Notes: generated from the sequence alone by a model not told the origin. A stretch of 64,000 bases of DNA from Panopea generosa (GCA_029582155.1 CM055905.1:65129952-65193951), one strand, 5' to 3'; positions 12,158 through 23,874 are shown, numbered from the stretch's first letter. Program-made: numbers and translations.

Positions 12158-12332
12158 GTTTTTTTCCATCTTCTTCCTGTTTTATCTGATTCTCTAAACC
12201 GGTGAGATAGTCAGCTAGATGGCCCTGATGTGTATCATTCAAACACCTTTTAAAGGTTATGTATCCATCAGGACCTTTCCTCATTACATGGTCAATGATT
12301 GCCCTGTTCTTCGCCGAAAATATCATAACTCC
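12158..12332 (-). CDS. Exon 9: CARD, second half
   Basis: 175-nt exon (acceptor TTTCTAG, donor AAAC|GTAAGT). It encodes GVMIFSAKNRAIIDHVMRKG, then a helix with ITFKRCLNDT and HLADYLTGLE. The spacing of hydrophobic residues and the FKRCL...HLADYL ending match helices 3-6 of a caspase-recruitment domain. It joins exon 8 at phase 0 to complete one CARD of roughly 90 residues. The tail QIKQEEDGKK leads to the GTPase exon. Confidence 0.85.
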
Positions 12333-12523
12333 CTAGAAATGTGGTTTTAACAGTTAGTGAGTTACATTTAGGGCAATATTCAGAATGTAAAAAATCAACA
12401 TTGCGCTTTTTTTATTTAATTAAAACAATCCCATTACAGAATTTCTGCAATTAGTCAAATAATACTGCACTTGCATGTTCTTGAAAAGAAACATAGAATG
12501 CAATAACACAATATGTATATATA

Positions 12524-13754
12524 CTGAGCCCAAAAAGAAAGTACCCACTTTCATTTTTTTTATTTATTTCCTCAAAATTAATAATTTGTCAAAACAAGCT
12601 ATAAATCATGTACATGTATTCGTTGGGGTACCTGTCAAAGTTGGTTTTATTAATAATCAGCCAAGCGCTTAGCCGAGAGGCCCGATTAACTTGTTTTGCA
12701 CGTGCGCTCCGTGCAGCGACGGTCGATATCCGGTGGTGGTTTCTGACTGCACTTGTTGACCAGAAATTAGGCACAATACAAAAAAACACATGAAATCAAG
12801 TCAAATTGCAATGGCAATACTAAATAACGACTGCGGCCGATGATCCTTACATTACAGTTCAATACTTACGTAACCGACGTCTATTGGCATCAGCAACAGG
12901 GCGACGGCATGGAATCAGTGCACAGACAGTTCGGAACCGATTGCGACAAAATGATGACTCGATTCGTCCGTACAGACCGTACTTTGGCCAAATTTTAACC
13001 AGACGTCATCGGGCTGCGAGACTCGACTGGTGCCGGCGTCGCCGGCGTTTCCGACGTGCTGATTGGAGATCAGTATTGTTTTTAGGACGAGTCTCGATTC
13101 AATTTGAGTCATGCCGACGGACGTGAGAGAATTCACGGACCGAACGTCACACTTGTGCATGATAACGCCCGTCCCCATACAGCTGCACTTACTCGACGTT
13201 TTTTGGCGGATAATAACGTCAATGTTTTAGACTGGCCGGCGAATAGTCCTGACTTAAATCCAATCGAACACATATGGGATGAGTTAGGACGCCTGGTTAG
13301 AACAAATTATGCGATCAACACGGTGCATGACCTTTCAGCAGCCCTACAGGCTGAATGGGACAATTTACCGGCGCCGTACGTACAACGTTACATCGACAGC
13401 ATGCGACGGCGGATCATGACGTGCATTGGGCAACACGGCGGACACATGAGATATTATTTTTTTTTACTTCAACCAACATCACATTTTCACTGCAGAAAAA
13501 TCCCATAAGATAGAGTTTTAAACTTTCCCGATTACAAGTGCAGATTTATCAAAACCGTTGTTACTTCCGAAATCGACCTCTACGTCATATCGGTCCATTT
13601 TTTTCGATTAAAGACATACTGCAGCTGCTTCAAATTTTCACAGGACTTCAAGAATAAATTGTTTTTTACTTCAATTAAAAAATTAAATCCAAATGTATAC
13701 TCCTTTTCTTTATAATGATAGAAATATAGAGTGGGTACTTTTTTTTTGGCTCAG
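12524..13754 (+). mobile_element. Tc1/mariner element with terminal inverted repeats, internally deleted
   Basis: Ends CTGAGCCCAAAAAGAAAGTA and its imperfect complement are flanked by TA dinucleotides. The length is 1231 bp, shorter than an intact ~1.3-1.7 kb Tc1. It sits in the intron between CARD exons 8 and 9 of the minus-strand gene, on the opposite strand. Confidence 0.8.
12884..13508 (+). pseudogene. Tc1-type transposase remnant (DD34E)
   Basis: Three pieces in different frames are visible. The first is an HTH/linker part (HGISAQTVRNRL, then RAARLDWCRRRR). The second is a first-Asp block, DESRFNLSHADGRERIH. The third is the C-terminal catalytic part, with VTLVHDNARPHTA and SPDLNPIEHIWDEL. 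The spacing between the second Asp and the Glu is 34 residues. A frameshift precedes DESRF, and roughly 60 residues between the first and second Asp blocks are missing, so the protein cannot be active. Confidence 0.8.
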
Positions 13755-14224
13755 TATATAACATTTTTATAAAAAAAAAACTCAAATATAAGAATCTTCA
13801 TTTTAAAAATACTGTTCTGACTTTCTCAAACCCTCTCTTTACTTACAGCCACACCAACAGAAACGCTCAGGAGAGGAACATCATAAGCTAGTCCTTCGTT
13901 CCAATTCTTATTGTTAATAATATAATGTTGTAAAAATATAAAAATAAACCAAAAACAAAGGTATCAATAATGCTGTGCAACAGTATGGACGAAATAATAT
14001 GAATATCCATGACAGTTGCTGTGTATGGAAATTGGAACCAGGCTTTCAACTGCCCTCCTAAGAAAAACAAGGGACAGTTACTAGATTTTGGCATAAAAAA
14101 AAAGAGCTAGTAGGCAAGTTTCATTTAGCTTTTAATATTATATCTATGCTCAACAAAACGATAATATATACTGTCTTTTACAGTTCTACTTGTATTAAAT
14201 GCATGTATGTGTGAAATAGTTATG

Positions 14225-14590
14225 CAATAAGTTCACCTTTATGAAACGTGGACAAATGTGTATGAAATGCGTATGAAAGGACACCTCTTGTGGAGCACAA
14301 TACTTTTTTCCGATGAGTCTTGGGTTAATCTGAGTCATGACGAAATGAGACAACGCGTTTATAACCGTATTTTTATAACCATGCGTCAGGATAAGAGATA
14401 CATTTGGAGCGGTAGGTGTGATGGTATGGGGAGATATTATGTGAGGGATAAATACCAGATTGCTTGTAGTTCGTGGTAACTTGAATGCAGCTCGCTACAT
14501 CAACGAAGTTCTTACTCCAGAAGCAATACCGTTTTTTGAGAAGATACAGACCAGGCGTGCTCCAACAGGACGACTAATTCTGCCATTGTA
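14225..14590 (+). pseudogene. Tc1-like transposase fragment
   Basis: WSTILFSDESWVNLSHDEMRQ corresponds to the first catalytic Asp block of Tc1 transposases. Further on, in a second frame, come RGNLNAARYINEVLTP and AIPFFE, which match the segment before the second Asp. Both ends and the rest of the gene are missing. It is a separate, older copy from the one at 12.5 kb. Confidence 0.65.
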
Positions 14591-14599
14591 ATGCGGAAA

Positions 14600-16758
14600 C
14601 ATGTGGACGTTTGGCCATGGCCGGCCGTTTGTAAAAGGTAGAGAGGGTGTCTAATGTACATGATTTTATTTTGAGAATTCAGAAAATCTCAGAGGAGGGT
14701 GTCCAGACCCCTTGTCTTCCCAATAAAACTTCAGAATGTCAAAACATTTATGTCATGTATAATACTTACAGGTTTGAGGATTCATATAGAAAATTATAGT
14801 TAAAAATAATAATTGTTTCTGTGTGGTATGAGGATCTGCTTATTTACAGTAACAATAATTATAGGTAATTTTTTTATGAACTGGAAGAAACCAAAACAAA
14901 ATAATTTTGAAACATTTATTTTCATACATAATTAAACACTAATGAATAATTCCACTCACTATCATAATTATATGTATTTAAAGCATTTTCATTTGACAAC
15001 GTCAATTTTTAAAGATTTTTATTTTTCGATAAATCCCATACGAACGAAAATGACGTGCACCATGGCTCCACACTTATTTGAATAATAAAATACAAAAAAA
15101 GTGTTAGCTATTTCTTCGGTTTATTATTTTAATGATTTCTTTGATTCAGCACTTTTAACAGGACGCCACAACGTGAACATAAGTTGTTTTCAGAAGTAAT
15201 GAAGTAGGTCTTAAAATGTTCAAATTTGAGAAGTAACGATACAATATCTTGATCACACCATTGAACATAATTCTGGTTTATCGAACGTTAATGCTAGTCG
15301 TTGACAAAAATGTCCACAGACCAATTTATTCGACAGGTTAAAATGAAATACAACATGTAGTTGAAGTTCAGATGTAGACAACCAATGTCACTACATAAGC
15401 CTTACACGCTTGAAATGTTCTAAATTCGAATTATCCATTAATTTTTGAGCGGGGGTTTATATGACCTTCGTTAATGTTGACACATTTAAACATTCGTGTA
15501 AACAAAACCTTAACATTGAAGTCAGTTTCTAAACAGTGTAGGTAGACTACTACCTTGATTTATCGAGTTTGTACTTGTCCATATTAGGAGATAAAGTGAT
15601 TAAGTTTTTCACCTCAACATATTTTTTTCATTTTACAATAAAACAATCATTGTTGTAGAATGCATCTGATAATGGAAACAATAACCGTTACGATAATATT
15701 GGATAATGTCAAACAGGACAGAAGTGGTGTATTCCTACGCATTTACTTTGCCGGAGTATCCTACGCGTTTACTTTGCTGGGGAAAGTTTAAATTTTCATT
15801 CACTTGAGGAGTCTTAAGCAAATTATATATATATAATCATCAGGATTGAAATTATAAGGCTTAAATTCATTGTTTCTGTTTTTTATGAATGTGTAAAGAA
15901 TGTCAAATCACGCACAATTCTTCGTACTTTATTTGATTTGTGCGTGATTCGACATTCTTTAAATCTCGGTAAGCGGTTTAGTTTCAACTTAGATTATGTA
16001 TCATCAATCATGATTTATTCCTTAGCGGTTATGTTTGCGGTTTGTCGCTCGGTTGATCCGAGTTTGAAGCTCATGACAAGAATTATATTTTTGTTCATTT
16101 CTCTAGCAACACTTATCCTATAGTGCTCCATTATATAAAAAAAAACTTAATCTGTGTATTTCTGTCAGCGAAGCAGCTAATTTGCATATTAGAATAACTG
16201 ATCAGTAAATTTATATTTTAATCACGATTTATTTACGTTATTCTTTATAAAAGAAATATCTTCAGATACTGGTTGTGTCGTTCTAAAACATCGTATCATA
16301 AATTACGCCATAGTTGTAATATAAATTTTATATAATATATTTCTCATATCATAGCATTTGAGCAGTATCTATCTTTAGGGTGCAAGATAGAAATATCCTC
16401 CAGTGATACACGTGGATATGATGTCCAGTATGCCATGAGACTTTATTTCAAGAACCAAGTAATCATAAATTATTTTTATTTTTAAACAACTTCTTGAAAA
16501 CTGACTAAAGATGTACTTAACGACATCAAGCTTATTGTATAAACCATAGTATTCAAAACATATTTCAGTTCTTAACTAACATGGTTAGATTATTCCATTT
16601 TCTTCCTACTTATCTAGGAAAAAGGACAGACAATAGGGCTTCTTGAAGAAAAAGAATGGAAAAGTAGAAACAGTTAAAAGTAGCATTTAAGATCACTCCT
16701 ACTTATTGAAGGTGTAATAGTATCAGTGTCATGGCCAGTAATTCACAGTAGGCAGTAC
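14600..16758. other. intron 8 sequence, mostly featureless
   Basis: AT-rich with no exon recognised. It contains one 65-bp hairpin (15895-15960). The short frame at 15938-16123 begins inside that hairpin and has no recognisable product. Confidence 0.4.
15895..15960. repeat. perfect-type inverted repeat, 23-bp arms
   Basis: The arms AAAGAATGTCAAATCACGCA... (15895-15917) and its complement at 15938-15960 match at 22 of 23 positions, with a 20-base loop. It may be the core of a small fold-back element. Confidence 0.7.
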
Positions 16759-16883
16759 CTGTATGTCACGTATGGTAGTGTAGGGAAGGAATCCTATCTC
16801 GAAGAATCTGTCTAGAATAGACTGCGGATCTAAATCTTCCATCAATCTTGCATCGGAGCGCTGCAATGATGACTTATACAGAT
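16759..16883 (-). CDS. Exon 8: CARD, first half
   Basis: 125-nt exon (acceptor CTGCAG, donor CAG|GTACTG). It encodes SSLQRSDARLMEDLDPQSIL then LDRFFEIGFLPYTTIRDIQ. The pattern Leu-x2-Leu-x-Pro-x2-(I/V)L-D-x-(F/L) followed by a G-(F/L)-(L/I) turn is typical of CARD helices 1-2. The start is phase 1 (G|AT) and the end phase 0, agreeing with exons 7 and 9. The following intron (about 4.4 kb) has taken in two Tc1-derived insertions. Confidence 0.85.
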
Positions 16884-17239
16884 CTGCAGAAGATAAAATA
16901 TAATATTGCAGTATACATAAACTATTGTGTTAATTTATTCTTATTTTATGTTTTTAATTAACTATAGTTATTTATCAGTGACTAATGTTGTGTAATTTCA
17001 CTGTATGAAGACAGTTTGTCAGATTTCTTAAATTTTTACCAAATTTTATGAGAAAATAATATCCCTGCTTGTGTCGGCGTGATCAAACTTTGCATATGTT
17101 CATGTATTTTATATAAGCAAGAAATCAAATAATAAAATATATTGTAGACATTATGTCATTTGTAAAACTGTTACATAAAATAAACCAAATGATACAATGA
17201 TCAATCAAATTAGGAAGACGTATGGAAATATTTAAGCCG

Positions 17240-17540
17240 CGTTACAAGTACTACCAGAACTATTTGATAGTATACTCAATGAGCCCTTAATGCCAGAAGG
17301 TTATCTATTGAAACATACCAAAATACTTTACTGGTGTTCAAACCTGGCCTATGTACCAAGGTTAGACTAATATAATCTTCCCGCTTAAAACTGCAATGAA
17401 TTTTATGATGCATAAGTTTCGGTTTGGTTTCAATCTTAATTTTCATCTTAAAAAGTGCCGGAATAACAAGATGATGGTCATCAAGAGGTGCGTACGTGAT
17501 ATTTAATTTAAGAATTGGGACTCTATTTCCATTTCACCAC
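17240..17540. repeat. MITE family 1 copy, reverse orientation, partial
   Basis: Blocks such as CCTATGTACCAAGGTTAGACT and CTTAAAACTGCAATGAATTT are the reverse complement of the family at 23353-23874. Strongly diverged. Confidence 0.45.
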
Positions 17541-17733
17541 TCTGCTTAAAATATTGTTTTTGTCACGTTTTATGAAATTTGAAATTTATATATAATCATT
17601 CTTATTAAATCCGTAAATGTTAATTAAATGCTTTATATTGATTTCATTTTTATTTTTCTAACTAATCTATAAAGTAGGCGATTTCTCTTTTTACACTGCC
17701 TTTAAAACAGTCATATTAATAGTAACTTCAGTT

Positions 17734-17950
17734 CATTAAAATAGTGAAATAATGAATGGTAATTATAATCCATTAAAATAGTGAAATTATCAATGATAAT
17801 TTAAATCCATTAAAACAGTGAAATAATAAATGATAATTATAATCCATTGAAATAGTGAAATTATCAATGGTAATTTCAATCCATTGAATAAGTGCATTAA
17901 TAAACGGTAGTTATATTCCATTGAAATAGTGAAATAATCAATGGTTATTT
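17734..17950. repeat. 37-bp tandem minisatellite, about 6 copies
   Basis: The unit CATT(A/G)AAATAGTGAAAT plus AATCAATGGTAATT recurs every 37-38 bases. Noncoding, within intron 7. Confidence 0.75.
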
Positions 17951-18089
17951 TCCCATAGTATCCATATGTAAAATTTTAAGTCCCTTTACAGGGCTCTTAT
18001 CAATATAAGTCCCTTAATTCTTATCGTCATTCAAACCCCTGCACATCAGGATAATTCATATTAGATTTCATCAAATTTAACTGTCCAGT

Positions 18090-18330
18090 TCTTATATCAG
18101 GAAAACACGCTAGAAATATCTTAAAAAATAAAATGGATAAAAAGCATCTCATTATCATTAATAAATCAAATCGGAATGGTTTGGTATGACAAAGTCGATA
18201 TTTAAAGGCTCATTAAACTTTCAAAATGTACGTCGATAAATTCATCCTCCACTCAAACTTGGTTTCCCAATGTACACAATACTTAAAGGCTCATTAAACT
18301 TCCGAATTGCTCGTTTTTATTTTTAATTTC
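18090..18330. repeat. MITE family 1 fragment
   Basis: It shares AAAATGGATAAAAAGCATCT, CATTATCATTAATAAATC and GGTTTGGTATG with the copies at 23.4 and 30.7 kb, then diverges. Includes two copies of TTAAAGGCTCATTAAACTT. Confidence 0.5.
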
Positions 18331-18439
18331 AGTCAGTTTCACTCTTCCAGATGATAGAATACATGTTTACTTAATCACTGAGCGACTTTGCAAACGGGTG
18401 TGGGTCTTACCGCCACATGTCATTTGTCATGCTGATGAC

Positions 18440-18800
18440 TTGAGCCAAGTTTTTTTTTTAAAATTCATCCATAGATGACAAAGTTACAGACTTAAAGTGT
18501 TGTCAAAGTTAAATTGCGACCTTGACCGTTGAAATGGGAGTCTAGGTGTTACGAGCAACACATCGTCATGTTATGTTAACCATTTATAGCAAGTATTTAT
18601 AAAATCCATTTATACATGACAAAGTTACAGACCAGACACGAAATTTCAAACAGACTGAAAGTGTTGTCAAACAAGTTAAATTGTAACCTTGACCTTTGAG
18701 GTACAGATCTAAGTCTAAGTCATTTGTAGCCAGTATTAATAAAATCCATCTATGCATGACAAAGTTATAGGCCAGACACAAAATATCAGATGGACAGACA
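18440..18800. repeat. imperfect ~130-bp tandem repeats
   Basis: The block AAAATCCAT(T/C)TATGCATGACA / AAAGTTACAGACCAGACAC recurs near 18468, 18600 and 18740, with TGACCTTTGA-type spacers. Noncoding. Confidence 0.5.
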
Positions 18801-18816
18801 GACACTGCAATTACTA

Positions 18817-20315
18817 CACTGAAGAGATATGAAAACGCAACACTGGACTTAGAGGTGTATATCTGCGGATTGAAAACAGTGACAGAAATATCAAAGGTGC
18901 CAAATTATTAAGTAATATCTCAATTAAACAGCCAATAACAAAACAAGTGGCAATTTAGTTGATAATGTTATCTAATTGTCCTTCCACAGACATCAGACAT
19001 CAAAAGTCTTAGTACCGGGTATGGCCACCGTGCTTGGTAATGACTTCCTGTATCCGAGATTGCATTGATCGGCAAAGTGTTCTGTACACCTGACGTGGAA
19101 TGCGATTCCACTCTTCAACGAGTGCAGTAGTGAGCTCTTGTACGCTGGTAGCAGTGTTAGGACGTCGACGTATTCTACGTCCCAACTCGTCCCACATGTG
19201 CTCTATAGGATTAAGATCTGGAGACAATGACGGCCATGCTAACATGGGAATGCCATGTACGTTAAGGAAGTTCATGGTAACTCTTGCCCGATGAGGGGGC
19301 GCATTATCCTGTTGAAACGTCAACCCGTTACGTGCATGAAACATGGGCAATACACTTGGTGTAAGAATCTGGGTGATATACTGGTTGGCATTTAAATTCC
19401 CATAGCAAATTACCAGTTCTGACTTAAAGTCCCAGTTGATAGCCCCCCAAACCATCACGCCGCCACCACCGTAATGTTAATGTTCCTGTACGCAAACATC
19501 GGCGTAACGTTCATTGCGCCTACGGTATATTCTTATCCTGCCGTCGGCATTGAACAAATTGAACCAGGACTCATCGGAAAACACAACACTGTTCCAATTA
19601 GTATGTTGTGCGTTATTACGTGCACATTGTAGTCGCGCACGTCGATGTTGGGCGCTTAAAACGGGTACTTTCACAGGCCTCCGACAACGTATCCCATAAT
19701 CCCGCAAACGTTTGGTCACTGTGGTACGGTGAATTGGCCGACCCCTTCTACCGACGACTAAGTTGGCTGTCGATGATGCCGTCAGAAATTGATTACGGAG
19801 ATGACGTTGACGGATATAAATGTCCTGATGTCTCGTGGTTGCACGCATTGCACCCGGTCGGGGTTGGTCTGAAACGGATCCGGTAGCGTTGAAGTGTTGA
19901 ACAAGCCGAGATATCGTCGAACGGTTGACGTTAAAACGTCTAGCAACAACAGTTTGTGTTAATCCACCTTGCAAAAGTCCCAAAATTCGGTTTCGATTGT
20001 CATTATTTAACCATGGCATGTTGCACATTAAAAGTATCCAATATTTCAAACGATTTTCACATTCGCAATCGGAGAATACATGTGTTGATGCAAAAATTAC
20101 ATCCAACAGACCACGTGGTTAAGCATGCACGGAGCGCACGTGAAAATGGACCGGATGTAGCCTATTCAACTTGCGGTAAATCGTGATCGATAATTTTATT
20201 CACGATTAGTGCAAGATATAGCTATAAATAGGTGTGTTAAATTGTAAGGTTGTACCATTTCAATTAAGAAAAAAAATTAATAGATTTCTTGTTGCGTTTT
20301 CATATCTCTTCAGTG
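18817..20315 (-). mobile_element. nearly intact Tc1 element with perfect terminal inverted repeats
   Basis: The 1499-bp element is flanked by TA. Its ends, CACTGAAGAGATATGAAAAC and onwards, are perfect inverted repeats for at least 25 bases. Its transposase lies on the minus strand, in the same direction as the host gene, within intron 7. Identity of the ends and near-intactness of the gene point to a recent insertion. Confidence 0.9.
19009..20019 (-). pseudogene. Tc1 transposase with a single in-frame ochre stop
   Basis: The ATG in NMPWLNNDNRN starts a 336-codon frame, the usual Tc1 length. The N-terminus holds a paired HTH (GGLTQTVVARRFNVNRSTIS) and a GRRGRPIHR AT-hook-like element. Catalytic residues are present: Asp in VVFSDESWF, Asp in TFQQDNAPPH and Glu in SPDLNPIEHMWDE, a DD34E spacing. 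The only visible break is a TAA at 19477-19479 between VCVQEH and HYGGGGVMVWGAI; the frame is the same on both sides. Family function: cut-and-paste transposition at TA sites. Confidence 0.9.
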
Positions 20316-21136
20316 TATATGCCACCCAATAAATGGGGAGGTATAAAAAAATTATGGGAACTTTTAGACTTCAATTGGGAAAAAACATGATTTTTTCATT
20401 TAGAAGCCACCGAATTTCGGCCTCTGTTGAATAAGGTAAAAATGCCCTGTAACGTACCGTAATTACCTTTACTATATAAGTTTTGAATTTCACCGAGTAC
20501 ACTGGATCATAATTATTTTCTATATAAAATGTGTGTTATTAATATGTAAATCATGACTGATATCGGTAGAGATATACATAATGCACATGCTATATAATCC
20601 TTATCAATCTTAAAGAGGGATGACAAATACAGCACAGTTAGTGTTCTTATACTAAGTGTTCTGCTATAAATTTAAATGACAGTTCAATAACTTATTCACA
20701 AGCTTCACTCAAACACAGTTTTTTGCAAACCAAAATGTGAAGAAACATCCATAACCTTATTAAACAAAACAATAAAACAGTGCTCCCCAAACAAATGCTT
20801 GAACAATAAGTAGCTACATTGTTTGTAAACAGAAGATAATTCAGAAATGAGATAGTTGGCTCTTGCACTCTGCACTTCCACACATAGACCTCTATCCATG
20901 TTCCAAGGCGCTTTGGATTCCCTTACATACTTTTAAAGATATGCTCCTGACACGCAACAATTACTAAAAATTAATATAAAAACAACAGGGGAGATAAATC
21001 TGACATTATTCAAGATGGAGTTCCTATACCTGTTTCATGTTATGTCATGTTTGATTCTTTTTGATATTTTTGAAAATTCCTTGACCTTGAAAACTTTAAA
21101 TTCTTCAGGCTTTTCTCTGACCTGTAGGAAGCTTAC
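20316..21136. other. intron 7 sequence, nothing recognised
   Basis: No exon or repeat boundary seen. The short minus-strand frames near 20.7-20.9 kb overlap each other, lack splice logic and match nothing I know. Confidence 0.4.
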
Positions 21137-21541
21137 CTGATGAACTAAATGACTGCTGAATAGGAACAGTGCCTCCACTACCATCCACAACCATGGACCC
21201 ACCAATATTCAGCTCTCCGCCGAACACATTTATGGCCCCAGCGGCACCCGCCTTCAAAACACCGTGGTTGGCAGTAATAGAAACTTGTTGGTTTGCAGTT
21301 GTCTGTTGGTTTGCACCCACCTGGTGGTTTGCAGCCATCTGTTGGTTTGCACCCATCTGTTGGTTTGCAGCCACCTGATGGTTTGTAGACATCACTGCTG
21401 GAGGTGCTGGATACATAGCTCCTTGCAGGTACCTATGACCGTATTGCGGTATATGTAGATACTGCAGCGGTTGGACTATGTCGAAATTGATGCTCTGGAT
21501 AGCTGCAACCGTAGATGGCTTAATTCGATATCTACTGGCAA
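21137..21541 (-). CDS. Exon 7: Asn/Gln repeat and glycine-rich segment
   Basis: 405-nt exon (acceptor TTCACAG, donor TCAG|GTAAGC; phases 1/1, agreeing with both neighbours). About 135 residues: ASRYRIKPSTVAAIQSINFD, a Tyr/Pro/Gln part (PLQYLHIPQYG), then seven or so repeats of the type (V/M)AANQQ/GANQQ, then a Gly-rich beta-prone segment with INVFGGELNIGG and SMVVDGSGG. It separates the death domain from the CARD. There is no known domain. The alternating hydrophobic residues around GG loosely resemble amyloid signalling motifs such as cryptic RHIMs (inference only). Confidence 0.85.
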
Positions 21542-21700
21542 CTGTGAATAAAAGAAAAGAAGAGACTAAAGTATAGATATCACTATGAGGCTTACAGACT
21601 AAGCATCACTTTACTAAAGCTTTGATCCTTAAATCTCATTGGTATATTCAATTTAACTTATATTGTTCACAAACCATGGTAAACTTTGTAAATGTAAAAT

Positions 21701-21880
21701 ACAGACAAACCTGTCTTAAGCAGCCAGTAAAGGGAAGGAACAAAAGTGGCCTTTTAAGACAGGTGGTTGCTTAATACAGGTTAATTTACTTTGAAAGCAT
21801 AGAAATGGGAAATAGAAAATGTGGTTGCTTTAGACATGTGGCTTCTTAATAAAGGTGGCCACTTACACAGGTTTGACTGT
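21701..21880. repeat. MITE family 2 copy (ends ACAGTCAAACCTGT)
   Basis: About 180 bp with ends ACAGACAAACCTGT and ACAGGTTTGACTGT in inverted orientation. It contains TTAAGCAGCCA and TTTTAAGACAGGT. Other copies: 23103-23274, 32339-32505 and 40032-40214. Confidence 0.75.
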
Positions 21881-22309
21881 ACGCTATAACATATCATAAA
21901 AATATCAAAACAGTAAAGATAAGAGAGCAGTTAGAACAGCCAGAGAATAAGAAGATGCGGGTTCTTTCGCAAGCCGGATCAAATGTCTGCCCCAAGTGTC
22001 TGAACCGGTTAACTGCCCTTTCATACCATATCAAAGAAAACAATAAAAGGGTGAAAACAATGGGTGCCCCCCAACCCCCACCCTGCTAAGCAAAACTAAC
22101 CATGTGGTAAAAAAGGGGAGACAATGCTGTCATTATCAATATACAGTTATAGCACAATGCCCTTAATACATATTCCATGTTTGATTTTCTTCAAAATTAT
22201 GAAGATATACCCCGGACAAACAAATATGAATAAACAAAAAAGGAGATAATTCTGTCATTATTCAACATGTTATGTGTTGTTTTGTTCTGCACTTCCACTC
22301 ATTGTCACA

Positions 22310-22430
22310 CTCAAGACAAGCATAACAATAACTAACAATGAAGTTCAAAAGGGAGATAATTATGTTAGTATTATAACAATAACTAACAATAAAGTTCAAA
22401 AGGGAGGTAATTATGTTAGTATTCAAAATA
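22310..22430. repeat. 48-bp tandem duplication
   Basis: AATAACTAACAAT(G/A)AAGTTC and AAAAGGGAG(A/G)TAATTATG occur twice in a row with three or so differences. Confidence 0.6.
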
Positions 22431-22439
22431 GAGTTATAT

Positions 22440-22985
22440 TTTTCTCCCAAAACAAAATATTACAAGTCCAAGATATTATTGTTTTATAACTACTGCATAC
22501 CTTGTGAAGATCAAATGAATAATGCGAGTGCTAGAGTGTACACAATGTCCAATAGTGTATTTTCTTATGCTCCAAAGGTCGTAATTCCAACATTAATCAC
22601 TCAATTTTGCCAGTTCAACATCATATACAAGTTACTTTTGTGATATAACTTCTGTGCAAGTTTGATGAGGATCAAATGAAAATTATGGGTGATAGCACGC
22701 TCACATGGTCAAATATTGTATTTTTTATGCTTCTCTTATATCAACTTATCGATTTAGCCAATTCTTGAACTTGTTGAAGGTATTTTGGTTATATAACTTA
22801 AGCAGTTCAAGAATTTGATGAAGATATTTTTGGTATATAACTACCTTGTACATTTGGTAAAGATTCAATGAATAATGAGGGAGCTAGAGTGCCCCTAACA
22901 AAACTTTAAAGAAGGTAGATAACTGCAGACAAACAAAGGGTGATCAGAATAGCTCGCCTTGAGCTTTGCTCTGTTGAGCTAAAAT
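22440..22985. repeat. dispersed repeat ending in AGCTCA/GAGCTA hairpin
   Basis: Degenerate GT(G/T)CAAGTTTGATGA(G/A)GAT blocks end with CTCGCCTTGAGCTTTGCTCT and TTGAGCTAAAA. Related sequence recurs at 25.5-26.1 kb. Noncoding. Confidence 0.4.
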
Positions 22986-23102
22986 AGGAATGGTTGATTC
23001 TGTAAACCAATTAATTGAAAAATCTTGCCAAATTATTTATATGGGATATCACAATAATCCAATTTTTTAACATTTCTTCATGTTCTAAATTTTATTGCAA
23101 TT

Positions 23103-23274
23103 ACAGCAAACCTGTGTAAATGATCACCTCTCTTGAACAGCCACTTCTCTTAAGCAGCCACATTTACCATTTCTAAGCTTTCAGAGCAAAATAACTTGTA
23201 TTAAGCAACAACCTGTCTTAAAAGACCACTTTTGATCCTTCCCTCGACTGGTTGCTTATGACAGGTTTGACTGC
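23103..23274. repeat. MITE family 2 copy
   Basis: Opens ACAGCAAACCTGTGTAAATG and closes ACAGGTTTGACTGC, inverted. Contains AGCAGCCACATT. Confidence 0.75.
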
Positions 23275-23352
23275 ATATGCAATAACACAAGGCATTCACA
23301 TATTATTCCATACACTGCAAGTCAACCTGTCGTCATCGATTATTTCATATCC

Positions 23353-23874
23353 TTTAAAGGGGGTATATTAGTAAAAACACTATCAATGCCATAAAAAATA
23401 AAATTATTTTTAAAATCATGGATAAATAGCATCTCATTATCATTAATAGATAAAATTCAAATTGTTTAGCATATCTTATCCTACAAAATGTGACAAAATT
23501 GATATTAAAATTGGAATAGTAAACTTGAAACAAAATCCCCATTCTAAAAATGGACAGCAACCTTTGCATTGTCATTCCGACTCTTTCTAAGATGAAACAA
23601 ATTATTACTACGTGTAAAACTGTATAACGGACCAAATTGAAAATCCAATGAAAATTACACGACTCATTTAATACATCACAAATATGTTGCAATTTTAAGT
23701 GGAAAAAGTATTTTAATCAAACCTAGATGCATAGCACAAGTTAGGAAATCTCTTTTCAATATATTATTTTGGTATGTTTAAATAAATATGGCAATATATA
23801 CAGGCATACTATAATGGAGAAAATATTTTAACCAATTTTAAAATTTTAAAAAACTTTGATATATTCCCTTTAAA
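23353..23874. repeat. MITE family 1 reference copy (TTTAAAGGG...TATATC ends)
   Basis: About 520 bp. The left end TTTAAAGGGGGTATATTA and right end GATATATTCCCTTTAAA form an inverted repeat of about 17 bases. The inner sequence is shared with copies near 9.0, 17.2, 18.1, 30.7 and 61.5 kb. A 112-codon minus-strand frame inside is not conserved between copies. Confidence 0.75.

Noticed and set aside
20692-20899. Two overlapping minus-strand frames of about 63 codons
   Set aside because: They overlap in different frames, lack splice sites in phase with exons 7 and 8, and match no domain.
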